From NCBI RefSeq assembly GCF_036347055.1, contig NZ_CP108882.1, forward strand, positions 2,865,001 through 2,929,000: a stretch of DNA of 64,000 nt. The letters run 5' to 3'. The DNA comes from Streptomyces sp. NBC_00820 (lineage in GTDB: Bacteria > Actinomycetota > Actinomycetes > Streptomycetales > Streptomycetaceae). Position 1 is the first letter of the stretch. Each line of letters starts with the position of its first letter. Below are positions 21,201 to 28,968 of the stretch, one piece after another. The notes under the pieces are model-generated. The model saw only the letters and a list, made by a program, of their open reading frames with translations. It had not been told where the DNA came from and made no database searches. Position numbers and translations under genes: made by a program.

Positions 21201-21528
21201 CCTCGCCGTCGGGGGTCCAGCCGCGCACCTGGGTGCGTCCGCTCCCCCAGTACGTCAGCCGCCTGGCCTGGCCGCCGGCGACCGGGGCGACGTGCACCTC
21301 GGGGGCGCCGTCGCGGGTGGAGGTCCAGGCGACGTGGGTGCCGTCGGGTGAGATGCGGGGGTGGGTCACCGGGACGTTGTCGCCGCTGACCCGCCAGGCC
21401 CGGCCGCCGTCCAGCGGCGCCAGCCACACATCGTCCTCGGCGACGAAGGTCACCAACTCGCCGTGCAGGTGCGGGAATCGGAGGTACGAGGAACTTTCCG
21501 TGCCGTGCCTGGAAGCGCCCTGAGTCAC
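18274..21528 (-). CDS. Tricorn protease homologue (S41 family)
   Basis: Tricorn is a large self-compartmentalising peptidase that cuts peptides released by the proteasome. The 1084-residue product has two N-terminal beta-propeller regions (about residues 20-300 and 310-660, with FPHLHGELVTFVAEDDVW at the start). A helical C1 domain, a PDZ domain (about 790-880) and the C-terminal C2 catalytic domain follow. Candidate catalytic residues are the Ser-His in GTSHAYVIPHG, the nucleophile Ser in NEFSGSDGDIV and the Glu in HGWDVENHGVDPD. GTG at 21528 has an AAGGTGACGGA site just upstream. Streptomyces have proteasomes, so the role fits. The gene is followed by a long inverted repeat. Confidence 0.92.
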   Translation of the reverse strand: MTQGASRHGTESSSYLRFPHLHGELVTFVAEDDVWLAPLDGGRAWRVSGDNVPVTHPRISPDGTHVAWTSTRDGAPEVHVAPVAGGQARRLTYWGSGRTQVRGWTPDGEVLAISAQGQASLRRTWARAVPLDGGPATTLPYGPVGDVAHGPHTVLLSATMGREAATWKRYRGGTAGKLWIDREGDGRFTRLHEELDGNIENPLWAGDRIAFLSDHEGTGALYSSLADGTDLRRHTPLADASRPGGAGSGTGFYARHAAGDGSRAVWSSAGELWILDDLFGAAPRRLDIRLGGPRVDLQPHPVAAARWFGAAAPDHTARGSAVAVRGAVHWVTHRFGPARALAAQPGVRARLPRTFRADGEEWVVWVTDAEGDDALEFAPATGLLPGAVPRRLAAGQLGRVLALAMAPDGSRAAVASHDGRLLLVERETGEVREADRSEHGDVTGLAFSPDSGWLAWAHPGPRPLSQIRIARTTDLSVTEATPLRFQDYAPAFTPDGKHLAFLSSRAFDPVYDEHVFDLAFVEGVRPHLITLAATTPSPFGPQRHGRPFGTPDKEETPDSEGTPTTRVDLDGLADRIVPFPVEAARYTNLRAAKDGVLWLRHPVRGVLGATRATPDAPDPKTALERYDLAQQRLEHLEGDADHFEVSGDGKRVLLWTDERLKVVPADRRASDDEDSDSNITVDLTRIRQTVDPVAEWRQMYDETGRVMRDNFWRPDMGGVDWDGVLDRYRPLLARLATHDDLVDLLWEVHGELGTSHAYVIPHGAWGNGARQGLLGADISRHGDGAWRVDRILPSETSDPQARSPLTAPGVAVRPGDAIVAVGGHPVDPVTGPGPLLTGTAGKPVELTVSPAGGGEPRHAVVVPLADEEPLRYHDWVADRRAHVHERSGGRLGYLHVPDMQAPGWAQIHRDLRVEVAREGLVVDVRENRGGHTSQLVVEKLARRIVGWDLPRGRRPFSYPQDAPRGPVVAVANEFSGSDGDIVNAAIRALGIGPVVGTRTWGGVIGIDSRYRLVDGTLVTQPKYAFWMEGHGWDVENHGVDPDVEVVQTPQDWAAGRDPQLDEAIRLALEALETVPAKTPPGLPT

Positions 21529-21576
21529 TCCGTCACCTTACGCGCGGGGCCCGTTGCGCGGGGGCCGGTTCACGGA

Positions 21577-22146
21577 TCACTTTCCCTCGGCCGGCCAGCA
21601 GGTCGGGTCGCCCTTGCACCACAGGGTGCGGGTGACGGTGACCGTGACGGTCACGGTGGGCCTGGGCTGTGCCGGGGGGCGGTAGGTGGCCGGCGGGGTG
21701 AACGCCGGCCCGGGGGTGGCGTCGCAGTCGCCGAGCCCGCTCACGTGGAAAACCCGCCTGCCGCCGACCGTGGCCGTCAGGCTGCCACGCACACAGGCCC
21801 CGTCGACGGCCCGGGTGATCCTCCCGTCGACGGTGATCTTCCGCCCGTCCTTGGTCCGTCCCAGGCAGTCGACGGAGACGGCGGTGGTCCGCGTCGGGTC
21901 GGGCGACTTGCCGGGGGTGCGGCCGGCGTCGCCGTACTCGCCGGTGCAGTTGAGCCAGTCGACGTCGACGTGCTGCCGGTTCAGCGCGTCGGTCGCGGTC
22001 CTGTCCGTGGTGTACGCCACCGAGGCCGAGCCGAGCCCTCCCGGCTGGCAGGCCACCGCCCCGCCCACGGCGACCGCCGCGAGTCCCGCCGCGGCCACCA
22101 CCCGGGTGGGGCGCGGCCGACGCCAAATCCATCTCAATACCCCCAT
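21577..22146 (-). CDS. Putative small lipoprotein, function unknown
   Basis: The 189-residue product starts with basic residues (WIWRRPRPTR), then a hydrophobic segment ending AVAC at Cys33, which resembles a lipobox. A second hydrophobic core of low complexity is absent. The mature part contains several cysteines (in WLNCTGEYGD, VDCLGR, ACVRGS, LGDC, WCKGDPTC) that could form disulfides. It ends in a Thr/Val repeat (TVTVTVTVTRT). No family was recognised. It is divergent from the small hypothetical gene at 22252 and lies upstream of the tricorn gene on the same strand. Confidence 0.65.
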   Translation of the reverse strand: MGVLRWIWRRPRPTRVVAAAGLAAVAVGGAVACQPGGLGSASVAYTTDRTATDALNRQHVDVDWLNCTGEYGDAGRTPGKSPDPTRTTAVSVDCLGRTKDGRKITVDGRITRAVDGACVRGSLTATVGGRRVFHVSGLGDCDATPGPAFTPPATYRPPAQPRPTVTVTVTVTRTLWCKGDPTCWPAEGK

Positions 22147-22251
22147 GAACGGCAGAGTGCCACCGGAACACGCGGGACGGAAGGCCGCATACGGCCACTC
22201 ACCCGTTCGATCACCCACCCGTGAGGGGCGGTTCGTCCGTATCCTGATTCC

Positions 22252-22671
22252 GTGCGCAACGAACGCAGACTCAGGCAACTGGTCGTGCCGGACGGGTTCC
22301 GCTACGAATGGAGGGTGCGGCATCGCTGCTCGGCGGGTGAACCCTGCACGGAGGCGCTGGACCTGTGGCGAGACGGTGTCGCGCTCCGCGTCGTGTTCCG
22401 CGGCGGGGACGGACGGGTCGTCAGCGGCGGCGCCTACACCCACTCCGGGCGGGTGAGCGACGAGCACGGACACTCGGTGAATCTGCACGAGCCCGGCGTC
22501 GTACGGGCGTTCGTGGACGAGGTACGCCGGCGGGGCGGGGAGGCCGGCGACGTGGACGGCCGGGAGCCGGCGGCCGGCGAGGTGGACGGATGGGAACTGC
22601 TGCCCGCCGTCGCGGTCAGCCGAGCAGCAGCCACTCCTGAAGTTCCACCAGATTGCCCTCCGGGTCCTTGA
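22252..22671 (+). CDS. Hypothetical protein
   Basis: The 139-residue product is Arg/Glu/Gly-rich with a possible beta-rich core (YEWRVRHRC, LDLWRDGVALRVVFRG, HSVNLHEPGVVRAFVDEVRRRG). No family was recognised. It starts with GTG 105 bases from the divergent lipoprotein gene. Its last 56 bases overlap the 3' end of the VOC gene on the other strand, and the C-terminal residues are probably poorly constrained. Codon bias (G/C at third positions) supports coding. Confidence 0.6.
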   Translation: MRNERRLRQLVVPDGFRYEWRVRHRCSAGEPCTEALDLWRDGVALRVVFRGGDGRVVSGGAYTHSGRVSDEHGHSVNLHEPGVVRAFVDEVRRRGGEAGDVDGREPAAGEVDGWELLPAVAVSRAAATPEVPPDCPPGP

Positions 22672-23005
22672 CGTAGGCCACGCGCATGCGGTCGGTCAGC
22701 GGGGCCGGGGCGCGGAGCAGGGTCGCGCCCCGGGAGGTGATCTGCTCGCAGTAGGCGTCGAGGTCGTCGACGCGCAGCACGACCAGGGAGCGGTGGCCGG
22801 TCGCGGTCTCGCCGAGTTCGTCCAGCAGCCCGGCCATCGTCTCGCGGCCCTGCAGCGCGATCCCGGCGGAGCCGGCGTGCGGGCTGAACTTCTCGTACGG
22901 CCCCTCGGTCGCCCCCGACTGCGGCCGCAGGCCCAGGACTTCGGCGTAGAAGCGGTAGCAGGCGGCGAAGTCGGTGACGAGGAGCCGTACTTGGGCGAGC
23001 TCCAT
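22616..23005 (-). CDS. VOC (glyoxalase/dioxygenase) superfamily protein
   Basis: The 129-residue protein is a single VOC domain of two beta-alpha-beta-beta-beta modules. It shows VRLLVTDFAACYRFYAEVLGL at the start and YVKDPEGNLVELQEW at the end, where the metal-binding Glu lies. Members bind metal and act on varied substrates or drugs, so the reaction cannot be named. ATG at 23005 has GAGGAG six bases upstream. It follows rsmE on the same strand after a 57-base gap of short GGTCAGGTC/GGCTCA repeats. Confidence 0.85.
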   Translation of the reverse strand: MELAQVRLLVTDFAACYRFYAEVLGLRPQSGATEGPYEKFSPHAGSAGIALQGRETMAGLLDELGETATGHRSLVVLRVDDLDAYCEQITSRGATLLRAPAPLTDRMRVAYVKDPEGNLVELQEWLLLG

Positions 23006-23062
23006 GGGGTGCTCCTCTCGACTCGGGCCGGGTCGGCTCAGGTCAGGTCAGGTCGGCTCAGG

Positions 23063-23809
23063 TCAGGACCAGCGGCCGGTGCGGCCGAGCAGGAGGGCCG
23101 CGGCGGCGGTGCCCGCCGTGGAGGTGCGCAGGACGGAGGGGCCGAGCACGTGGGCGCGGGCGCCCGCCTCCTCGAAGAGGGCCAACTCGTCACGGGAGAC
23201 GCCCCCTTCGGGGCCGACGACCAGCACGATCTCACCCTCGGCGGGGAGTTCGGCGGTGGCGAGGGGGGCACTCTCGTGCTCGAAGTCGGAGTGGAGCACG
23301 GCGGCGAAGTCGGCCCGCGCGAGAAGTGCGGCCACCTGCTTGGTCGTTGCCGCGTCCGCGACCTCGGGGAAGCGGACCCGGCGGGACTGCTTCCCCGCCT
23401 CGCGGGCGGTGGCCCGCCACTTGCCGAGGGCCTTCAGCCCGCGGTCGCCCTTCCACTGGGTGATGCACCTGGCCGCCTGCCAGGGCACGATGGCGTCGAC
23501 GCCGACCTCGGTCATCGTCTCGACGGCGAGTTCGCCCCGGTCGCCCTTGGGCAGGGCCTGGACGACGGTGATGCGCGGGGACGGCGCCGGCTCCTCGGAG
23601 ACGGACGTCATGCGGACGACCAGCCGGTCCTTGCCCTCGGCGGCGATCACGTCGCACACCGCATAGCGCCCGGCGCCGTCGGTGAGGACGACCTCCTCGC
23701 CGGGCTGCAGCCGCTTCACGGAGACGGCGTGCCGCCCCTCGGGCCCGTCCAGTACGAACTCCGGCCCGGCGGCGTCGAGTTGGTCCACAACGAATACAGG
23801 CGCGGTCAT
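23063..23809 (-). CDS. rsmE: 16S rRNA m3U1498 methyltransferase RsmE
   Basis: RsmE methylates U1498 of 16S rRNA in the 30S subunit using S-adenosylmethionine. The 248-residue SPOUT-class protein has an N-terminal PUA-like domain (HAVSVKRLQPGEEVVLTDG) and the C-terminal trefoil-knot domain. The latter carries the cofactor loops VVGPEGGVSRDE and LGPSVLRTSTAGTAA. The start codon overlaps the upstream stop by four bases (ATGA), so translation is coupled to the nitronate-monooxygenase-like gene. It lies downstream of the dnaJ-hrcA group, an arrangement (dnaJ-rsmE) that is common in bacteria. Confidence 0.93.
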   Translation of the reverse strand: MTAPVFVVDQLDAAGPEFVLDGPEGRHAVSVKRLQPGEEVVLTDGAGRYAVCDVIAAEGKDRLVVRMTSVSEEPAPSPRITVVQALPKGDRGELAVETMTEVGVDAIVPWQAARCITQWKGDRGLKALGKWRATAREAGKQSRRVRFPEVADAATTKQVAALLARADFAAVLHSDFEHESAPLATAELPAEGEIVLVVGPEGGVSRDELALFEEAGARAHVLGPSVLRTSTAGTAAAALLLGRTGRWS

Positions 23810-24924
23810 CGCGCGTCACCTCCGGCCGACAACGCTGTCATGGCTTCGGCCAGTTCGGCCGCCAGTACCTCAACCAGCTCTCCGGCCGGCAGTTCACGGG
23901 CCATCCGGTGCCCCTGTCCCGCGAACATCGCCATGCCCTGGGCGTCGCCGGCCAGGGTGGCGGCCTTGCGCAGCGGGCCGGTCAGATGGCCGACCTCGGG
24001 GTAGGCGGCGGGGGCGTAGGGGCCGTGCTCGCGCAGGAACCGGTTGACCAGTGCGCGGGCCGGGCGTCCGGTGAAGGCGCGGGTCAGCTCGGTGCGCGCG
24101 AAGACGGGGTCGGTCAGCGCCCGCTTGTGCAGGACGTGGGCGCCGGACTCGGGGGTGGGGACGAAGGCGGTGCCCAGCTGGGCCGCGCAGGCACCGGCGG
24201 CGAGGACGGCTGCGATCTGGCTGCCCCGCATGATGCCGCCGGCGGCGACGACCGGGATGCCCACCGTCTCCCTGATCTGCGCGACGAGGGACAGCAGGCC
24301 GATGCCGGCGCCGTCGTTCTCCGGGACGTCCCGGTGGGTGCCCTGGTGGCCGCCGGCCTCCACGCCCTGCGCGATCACCGCGTCCGCCCCGGCCCGCTCC
24401 ACCGCGAGGGCCTCCTCGACGGTGGTGGCGGTGACCAGGGTGAGGGTGCCGGCCCGGCGCAGCGCGTCCAGCGCCTCCCGGCTCGGGACGCCGAAGTGGA
24501 AGGAGACCACCGGCACCGGGTTGTCGAGCAGTACGGCGAGCTTGACCTCGTAGCCGTCGTCACGTCCGCTGTCCGGGTCGCCCAGCTCGGTCTCGTACCA
24601 GGCGGCCTCGCCGGCCAGCTGCTGTGCGTAGAGCTCGACGGCACCGGAGGGGGGCGGGGCGTCGGCCGCCGCACCTGAGCCGGTGACCGCGCCGGGATAC
24701 TCCGGCTGCGGCATGAACACGTTCACACCGAAGGGACGGTCGGTGAGTCCGCGCAGCTGCTTGATCTCCTGGTACATGCCGTCGGCCGTCTTGTACCCGG
24801 CGGCGAGAAACCCCAGTCCCCCGGCCTCGGACACGGCCGCGGCGAGCCGTGGCACGGAGACACCGCCCGCCATGGGTGCCTGCACGATCGGCAGGGGAAA
24901 GAGATCGGTCAGCGCGGAGGACAT
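23806..24924 (-). CDS. Nitronate monooxygenase-like FMN enzyme
   Basis: This 372-residue TIM-barrel flavoprotein resembles 2-nitropropane dioxygenases/nitronate monooxygenases, which oxidise alkyl nitronates using FMN. Motifs include PIVQAPMAGGVS at the N-terminus, the QGVEAGGHQGTH loop with the catalytic-type His, and the FMN phosphate site VVAAGGIMRGSQIAAVLAAGA. Some relatives are enoyl-ACP reductases (FabK), so the substrate is not certain. ATG at 24924 lies inside one arm of a perfect 12-bp inverted repeat that also contains a GGAGG. The stop overlaps rsmE. It is inserted between dnaJ and rsmE, where many bacteria have them adjacent. Confidence 0.87.
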   Translation of the reverse strand: MSSALTDLFPLPIVQAPMAGGVSVPRLAAAVSEAGGLGFLAAGYKTADGMYQEIKQLRGLTDRPFGVNVFMPQPEYPGAVTGSGAAADAPPPSGAVELYAQQLAGEAAWYETELGDPDSGRDDGYEVKLAVLLDNPVPVVSFHFGVPSREALDALRRAGTLTLVTATTVEEALAVERAGADAVIAQGVEAGGHQGTHRDVPENDGAGIGLLSLVAQIRETVGIPVVAAGGIMRGSQIAAVLAAGACAAQLGTAFVPTPESGAHVLHKRALTDPVFARTELTRAFTGRPARALVNRFLREHGPYAPAAYPEVGHLTGPLRKAATLAGDAQGMAMFAGQGHRMARELPAGELVEVLAAELAEAMTALSAGGDAR

Positions 24925-24947
24925 GACCGCATGGTGTCATGTCCTCC
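24916..24947. promoter_or_regulatory. Perfect 12-bp inverted repeat over a start codon
   Basis: GGAGGACATGAC (24916-24927) and GTCATGTCCTCC (24936-24947) are exact inverted repeats with an 8-base spacer. In the minus-strand mRNA the upstream arm carries GGAGG and the downstream arm carries the start codon of the nitronate-monooxygenase-like gene, so folding would hide both. It could also be a protein operator. Which one cannot be decided from one sequence. Confidence 0.6.
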
Positions 24948-25002
24948 GGACAAGTCCGAATCGGCCCGGGGGTGCCTTTCGGCACCCTCTGCCTCACCGG
25001 TG

Positions 25003-26142
25003 TCAGCGCCCGTTGAACGCGTCCTTCAGGCGGGAGAACAGCCCCTGCTGCCCGGGCTGGAACTGGCCCGTGGGCCGCTCCTCGCCGCGCAGCTTGGCCA
25101 GCTCCCGCAGCAGCCGCTCCTGCTCGGGGTCGAGCTTGGTCGGCGTGGTGACCTCGACGTGCACGATCAGATCGCCCCGGCCGCCGCCCCGCAGATGCGT
25201 GACGCCCCGGCTGTGCAGCGGGATCGACTGCCCCGACTGCGTGCCGGGCCGGATGTCGACCTCCTCCATGCCGTCCAGCGTCTCCAGCGGCACCTTGGTG
25301 CCGAGAGCCGCCGCGGTCATCGGGATGGTCACCGTGCAGTGCAGGTCGTCGCCGCGCCGCTGGAAGGTCGAGTGCGGCAGCTCGTGGATCTCGACGTACA
25401 GGTCGCCGGCCGGACCGCCACCGGGGCCGACCTCGCCCTCGCCGGCCAGCTGGATGCGCGTGCCGTTGTCGACACCGGCCGGGATCTTGACCGTGAGGGT
25501 GCGCCGGGAGCGGACCCGCCCGTCGCCCGCGCACTCGGGGCACGGGGTGGGGACCACGGTTCCGAAGCCCTGGCACTGCGGGCAGGGCCGGGAGGTCATG
25601 ACCTGGCCCAGGAAGGACCGGGTGACCTGCGAGACCTCACCGCGACCGCGGCACATGTCACATGTCTGGGCGGAGGTGCCCGGGGCCGCGCCCTCACCGT
25701 TGCAGGTGTTGCAGACGATGGCCGTGTCGACCTGGATGTCCTTGGTGGTCCCGAAGGCCGCCTCGTCCAGCTCGATCTCGATCCGGATCATGGCGTCCTG
25801 GCCGCGCCGCGTGCGCGAGCGCGGGCCGCGCTGCGACGCCGTGCCGAAGAACGCGTCCATGATGTCGGAGAAGTTGCCGAAGCCGCCGGCTCCGAAGCCG
25901 CCCGCGCCACCGGCGCCGCCCGACTGGGACAGCGGGTCGCCACCGAGGTCGTAGACCTGCTTCTTCTGCGGGTCCGACAACACCTCGTAGGCGGCGTTGA
26001 TCTCCTTGAACCGCTCCTGCGTCTTCGGATCGGGATTGACGTCCGGATGCAGCTCGCGCGCGAGCCGACGGAACGCCTTCTTGATCTCATCCTGCGACGC
26101 GTCGCGGCGCACGCCGAGAACGGCGTAGTAATCCGTGGCCAC
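25003..26142 (-). CDS. dnaJ: Chaperone DnaJ
   Basis: This type I Hsp40 co-chaperone stimulates DnaK. The 379-residue product has the J domain with the HPD motif (ARELHPDVNPDP) at residues 3-70. A Gly/Phe-rich linker (about 85-110) follows. Four zinc-binding repeats are clearly visible (CNTCNGEG, CDMCRGRG, CPQCQGFG, CPECAGDG), ahead of the C-terminal substrate-binding domains. GTG start directly abuts the hrcA stop, so hrcA and dnaJ form one heat-shock operon controlled from the CIRCE operator upstream of hrcA. In Streptomyces this is the second dnaJ, separate from the dnaK-grpE-dnaJ-hspR operon. Confidence 0.95.
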   Translation of the reverse strand: MATDYYAVLGVRRDASQDEIKKAFRRLARELHPDVNPDPKTQERFKEINAAYEVLSDPQKKQVYDLGGDPLSQSGGAGGAGGFGAGGFGNFSDIMDAFFGTASQRGPRSRTRRGQDAMIRIEIELDEAAFGTTKDIQVDTAIVCNTCNGEGAAPGTSAQTCDMCRGRGEVSQVTRSFLGQVMTSRPCPQCQGFGTVVPTPCPECAGDGRVRSRRTLTVKIPAGVDNGTRIQLAGEGEVGPGGGPAGDLYVEIHELPHSTFQRRGDDLHCTVTIPMTAAALGTKVPLETLDGMEEVDIRPGTQSGQSIPLHSRGVTHLRGGGRGDLIVHVEVTTPTKLDPEQERLLRELAKLRGEERPTGQFQPGQQGLFSRLKDAFNGR

Positions 26143-27159
26143 TTACGACTCCGCCAGGATCTGTCCGACGTACCGTGCCACTGCGCGTACCGCTCCCATC
26201 GTTCCCGGGTAGTCCATGCGGGTCGGTCCGACCACGCCGAGCTTGGCAACCGCCTCGCCGCCCGAACCGTAGCCGACCGAGACGACGGACGTGGAGTTGA
26301 GTCCCTCATGGGCGATCTCGTGCCCGATGCGCACGGTCATGCCCGGATCCTTCGCCTCGCCGAGGAGCTTGAGAAGCACGACCTGCTCCTCCAGTGCCTC
26401 CAGGACGGGCCGGATCGTGAGGGGGAAGTCATGTCCGAAACGGGTGAGATTGGCGGTGCCGCCGATCATCAACCGCTCCTCGTTCTCTTCGACCAGTGTC
26501 TCCAGCAGAGTGGAGAGCACTGTGGAGACCGTACCGCGATCCTCGGCCTCGAATGACTCCGGGAGGTCCTCGACCAGTTGCGGCACGTCGGCGAACCGGC
26601 GTCCCGCGACCCGGCTGTTGAGCCGTGCCCGCAGGTCGGCGAGGGAGACCTCGCTGCACGGAGCCGGGCAGTCGACCATCCGCTGCTCGACCCGGCCGGT
26701 GTCCGTGATCAGCACGAGCATCACGCGCGCCGGGGCGAGCGAGAGCAACTCCACATGCCGCACGGTGGACCGGGTCAGGGACGGGTACTGCACGACGGCG
26801 ACCTGCCGGGTCAGCTGCGCCAGCAGCCGCACGGTCCGCGCCACGACGTCGTCGAGGTCGACGGCGCCTTCGAGGAAGTTCTGGATGGCCCGCCGCTCGG
26901 GCGCGGTCATCGGCTTCACGCCGGCGAGCCTGTCGACGAACAGCCGGTAGCCCTTGTCCGTGGGGATCCGCCCGGCGCTGGTGTGCGGCTGGGCGATGAA
27001 CCCCTCGTCCTCCAGGGCGGCCATGTCGTTGCGCACGGTGGCCGGGGAGACCCCGAGGTTGTGCCGCTCGGTGAGCGCCTTGGAACCCACCGGCTCCTCG
27101 GTGCCCACATAGTCCTGGACGATGGCGCGCAGCACCTGAAGCCTGCGTTCACTCAGCAT
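26143..27159 (-). CDS. hrcA: Heat-inducible transcription repressor HrcA
   Basis: HrcA represses class I heat-shock genes by binding CIRCE and needs GroEL for activity. The 338-residue product has the N-terminal winged helix ([34 protein letters not shown]) and the dimerisation/GAF-like C-terminal domain ending in [22 protein letters not shown]. An excellent CIRCE lies about 50 bases upstream of its ATG, which implies autoregulation. dnaJ follows with no gap. The MBL hydrolase gene is divergent from it. Confidence 0.95.
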   Translation of the reverse strand: MLSERRLQVLRAIVQDYVGTEEPVGSKALTERHNLGVSPATVRNDMAALEDEGFIAQPHTSAGRIPTDKGYRLFVDRLAGVKPMTAPERRAIQNFLEGAVDLDDVVARTVRLLAQLTRQVAVVQYPSLTRSTVRHVELLSLAPARVMLVLITDTGRVEQRMVDCPAPCSEVSLADLRARLNSRVAGRRFADVPQLVEDLPESFEAEDRGTVSTVLSTLLETLVEENEERLMIGGTANLTRFGHDFPLTIRPVLEALEEQVVLLKLLGEAKDPGMTVRIGHEIAHEGLNSTSVVSVGYGSGGEAVAKLGVVGPTRMDYPGTMGAVRAVARYVGQILAES

Positions 27160-27208
27160 CCGCGCGCACCTCCCTCACGTCGTCCCCACGGGCCACACGG
27201 TCTCTCGC

Positions 27209-27235
27209 TTGGCACTCTGCGCATGCGAGTGCCAG
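27209..27235. promoter_or_regulatory. CIRCE operator (HrcA binding site)
   Basis: TTGGCACTC-N9-GAGTGCCAG matches the CIRCE consensus (TTAGCACTC-N9-GAGTGCTAA) with exact 9-9-9 spacing. It lies upstream of hrcA. The A-to-G and T-to-C changes are symmetrical, so the palindrome is preserved except at its ends. Confidence 0.9.
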
Positions 27236-27332
27236 CCTTCACCGGCCCAGTGTACGGCCGTGGGGTGCTCACTGGGCAAGGCCGGTCCCGCCGCGACGGC
27301 TCACGCGGATCTCGTACGGATAGCGTCGCGGT

Positions 27333-28055
27333 ATGACGGTGACTTGGGAAGACCTGGGGTGGGAGCGACTGGCCCCGGGCGTCGGCCGGTGCCGGCTGCC
27401 CGGCTGGGACTGCACGGTGGGGCTGGTTCTCGGCGAGGGTACGGCACTGTTGGTGGACGCGGGGTCCAGCCTGGCGGAAGGTGCCCGGCTGCGGGCCGCG
27501 GTACGGGAGCTGACCGGCCGCGATGTGACTCATCTCGCGCTGACCCACCCCCACTTCGACCATGTCTTCGGCGCCGCCGCGTTCGCCGGGGCCGAGGTGT
27601 ACGCCGCGGTGGGCCTGGAGGCGGTGCTCGCGCACGAGCGCGCGGAACTGCGGCGGGACGCGATCAGGAACGGGCTGCCGGCCGCCGAGGCGGACGAGGC
27701 GGCGGACGTGGTGTCCCGGCCCGTCCATCCGGTCTCGGGCGAGTGGACCCTCGACCTCGGGGGCGGCCGCCAGGCGCTGCTGGCCAACGTCGGCCCCGGC
27801 CACTCCGCCCACGATCTCGCGGTCCTGGTCCCCGGCACCCCGGAGGTCGTCTTCTGCGGTGACCTGGTCGAGGAGTCCGGCGAACCGCAGGCCGGCCCGG
27901 ACGCCGTGCCGTCGCGGTGGCCGGCCGCGCTGGACCGGCTGCTCGCGCTGGGCGGCGAGGACGCGCTGTACGTACCCGGTCACGGAGCGGTGGTAGACGC
28001 GGCGTTCGTACGACGGCAACGGGACGAGCTGGCGGCGCGTTTCGGCGTGTCTTGA
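27333..28055 (+). CDS. MBL-fold metallo-hydrolase
   Basis: The 240-residue protein is a metallo-beta-lactamase-fold hydrolase with the zinc motif LTHPHFDHVFG (HxHxDH) near residue 70. Further ligands sit in GPGHSAHD, FCGDLVEESG and YVPGHGAVVD. The substrate is unknown; relatives include thioesterases and glyoxalase II-like enzymes. It is divergent from hrcA and followed 34 bases later by the DUF3097 gene on the same strand, so the two probably share a transcript. Confidence 0.88.
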   Translation: MTVTWEDLGWERLAPGVGRCRLPGWDCTVGLVLGEGTALLVDAGSSLAEGARLRAAVRELTGRDVTHLALTHPHFDHVFGAAAFAGAEVYAAVGLEAVLAHERAELRRDAIRNGLPAAEADEAADVVSRPVHPVSGEWTLDLGGGRQALLANVGPGHSAHDLAVLVPGTPEVVFCGDLVEESGEPQAGPDAVPSRWPAALDRLLALGGEDALYVPGHGAVVDAAFVRRQRDELAARFGVS

Positions 28056-28089
28056 GTACCGGGCCGCCGCTTCTCCTATCGTCATCCGA

Positions 28090-28968
28090 ATGCGCCCACC
28101 CGTCTCCCACCACCGCCCTTCCAACGAGGGCCCTTCGGGCCCGCGCCTTCGTACGTACACCCCCGACCTGACCCCGCCCTGGAAGAAGCCGAAGCCCGTG
28201 CCCGAGGTCGCGGCCGAGCCCGGCCTGGTGGTGGAGGAGCCCGGTACCGGCTTCTGCGGGGCGGTGATCCGCTGCGAGGCGGGCACGGTGACACTGGAGG
28301 ACCGCTTCGGCAAGCACCGGGTGTTCCCGCTGGAGCCGAGCGGTTTCCTGCTGGAGGGCAGGGTGGTGACGCTCGTACGACCGCCGTCCTCGGGCCCGGT
28401 ACGTCCCACCCGTACCGCATCCGGCTCGGTCGCCGTCCCCGGCGCCCGCGCGCGCGTGGCCCGCGCCGGCCGCATCTACGTCGAGGGCCGGCACGACGCC
28501 GAGCTGGTCGAGAAGGTGTGGGGCGACGACCTGCGCGTCGAGGGCGTCGTCGTGGAGTACCTGGAGGGCGTGGACGACCTGCCGTCCGTCGTCGAGGGGT
28601 TCGGGCCCGGCCCGGACGCCCGCCTCGGTGTCCTGGTGGACCACCTGGTCCCCGGCACCAAGGAGTGGCGCATCGCCCAGTCGGTGACGAGTGAACACGC
28701 ACTGGTGGTCGGCCACCCCTACATCGACGTCTGGGAGGCGGTGAAGCCCTCCGCCCTGGGCATCGAGGCGTGGCCCCGCGTCCCCCGCGGCCAGGACTGG
28801 AAGACGGGCGTCTGCCGGGCACTGGGCTGGCCGCACGAGAACACGGGCGCGGTGTGGCAGGCGATCCTGGCGCGCGTGGGGTCCTACAAGGACCTGGAGC
28901 CGGAGCTGCTGGGACGGGTGGAGGAGCTGATCGACTTCGTCACGGCAACGGCCACCGGTGGGGTTTGA
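28090..28968 (+). CDS. DUF3097 family protein
   Basis: The 292-residue product belongs to an actinobacterial family of unknown function (DUF3097). A distinctive core, RIYVEGRHDAELVEKVWGDDLR followed by VLVDHLVPGTKEWRIA and VVGHPYIDVWEAV, resembles a Toprim-like layout: Glu in YVEGRHDA and the DHLVPG acidic strand. That suggests a nucleic-acid enzyme but is not proof. The N-terminus is Pro-rich. It follows the MBL hydrolase gene and its last 29 bases overlap the 3' end of the convergent Uma2 gene. Confidence 0.85.
   Translation: MRPPVSHHRPSNEGPSGPRLRTYTPDLTPPWKKPKPVPEVAAEPGLVVEEPGTGFCGAVIRCEAGTVTLEDRFGKHRVFPLEPSGFLLEGRVVTLVRPPSSGPVRPTRTASGSVAVPGARARVARAGRIYVEGRHDAELVEKVWGDDLRVEGVVVEYLEGVDDLPSVVEGFGPGPDARLGVLVDHLVPGTKEWRIAQSVTSEHALVVGHPYIDVWEAVKPSALGIEAWPRVPRGQDWKTGVCRALGWPHENTGAVWQAILARVGSYKDLEPELLGRVEELIDFVTATATGGV

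Noticed and set aside
16705..21351. Very long open frame on the plus strand (about 1,550 codons) opposite the deaminase, rnz, HIT and tricorn genes
   Set aside because: High GC leaves antisense frames open. The product is low-complexity Gly/Val/Ala/Glu without domains, while the opposite strand encodes four clear families.
23033..23066. Short GGTCAGGTC/GGCTCA repeats between rsmE and the VOC gene
   Set aside because: Only a few 5-15-base units, too short to call an array or regulatory element. No CRISPR-like repeats or spacers were seen anywhere in the window.
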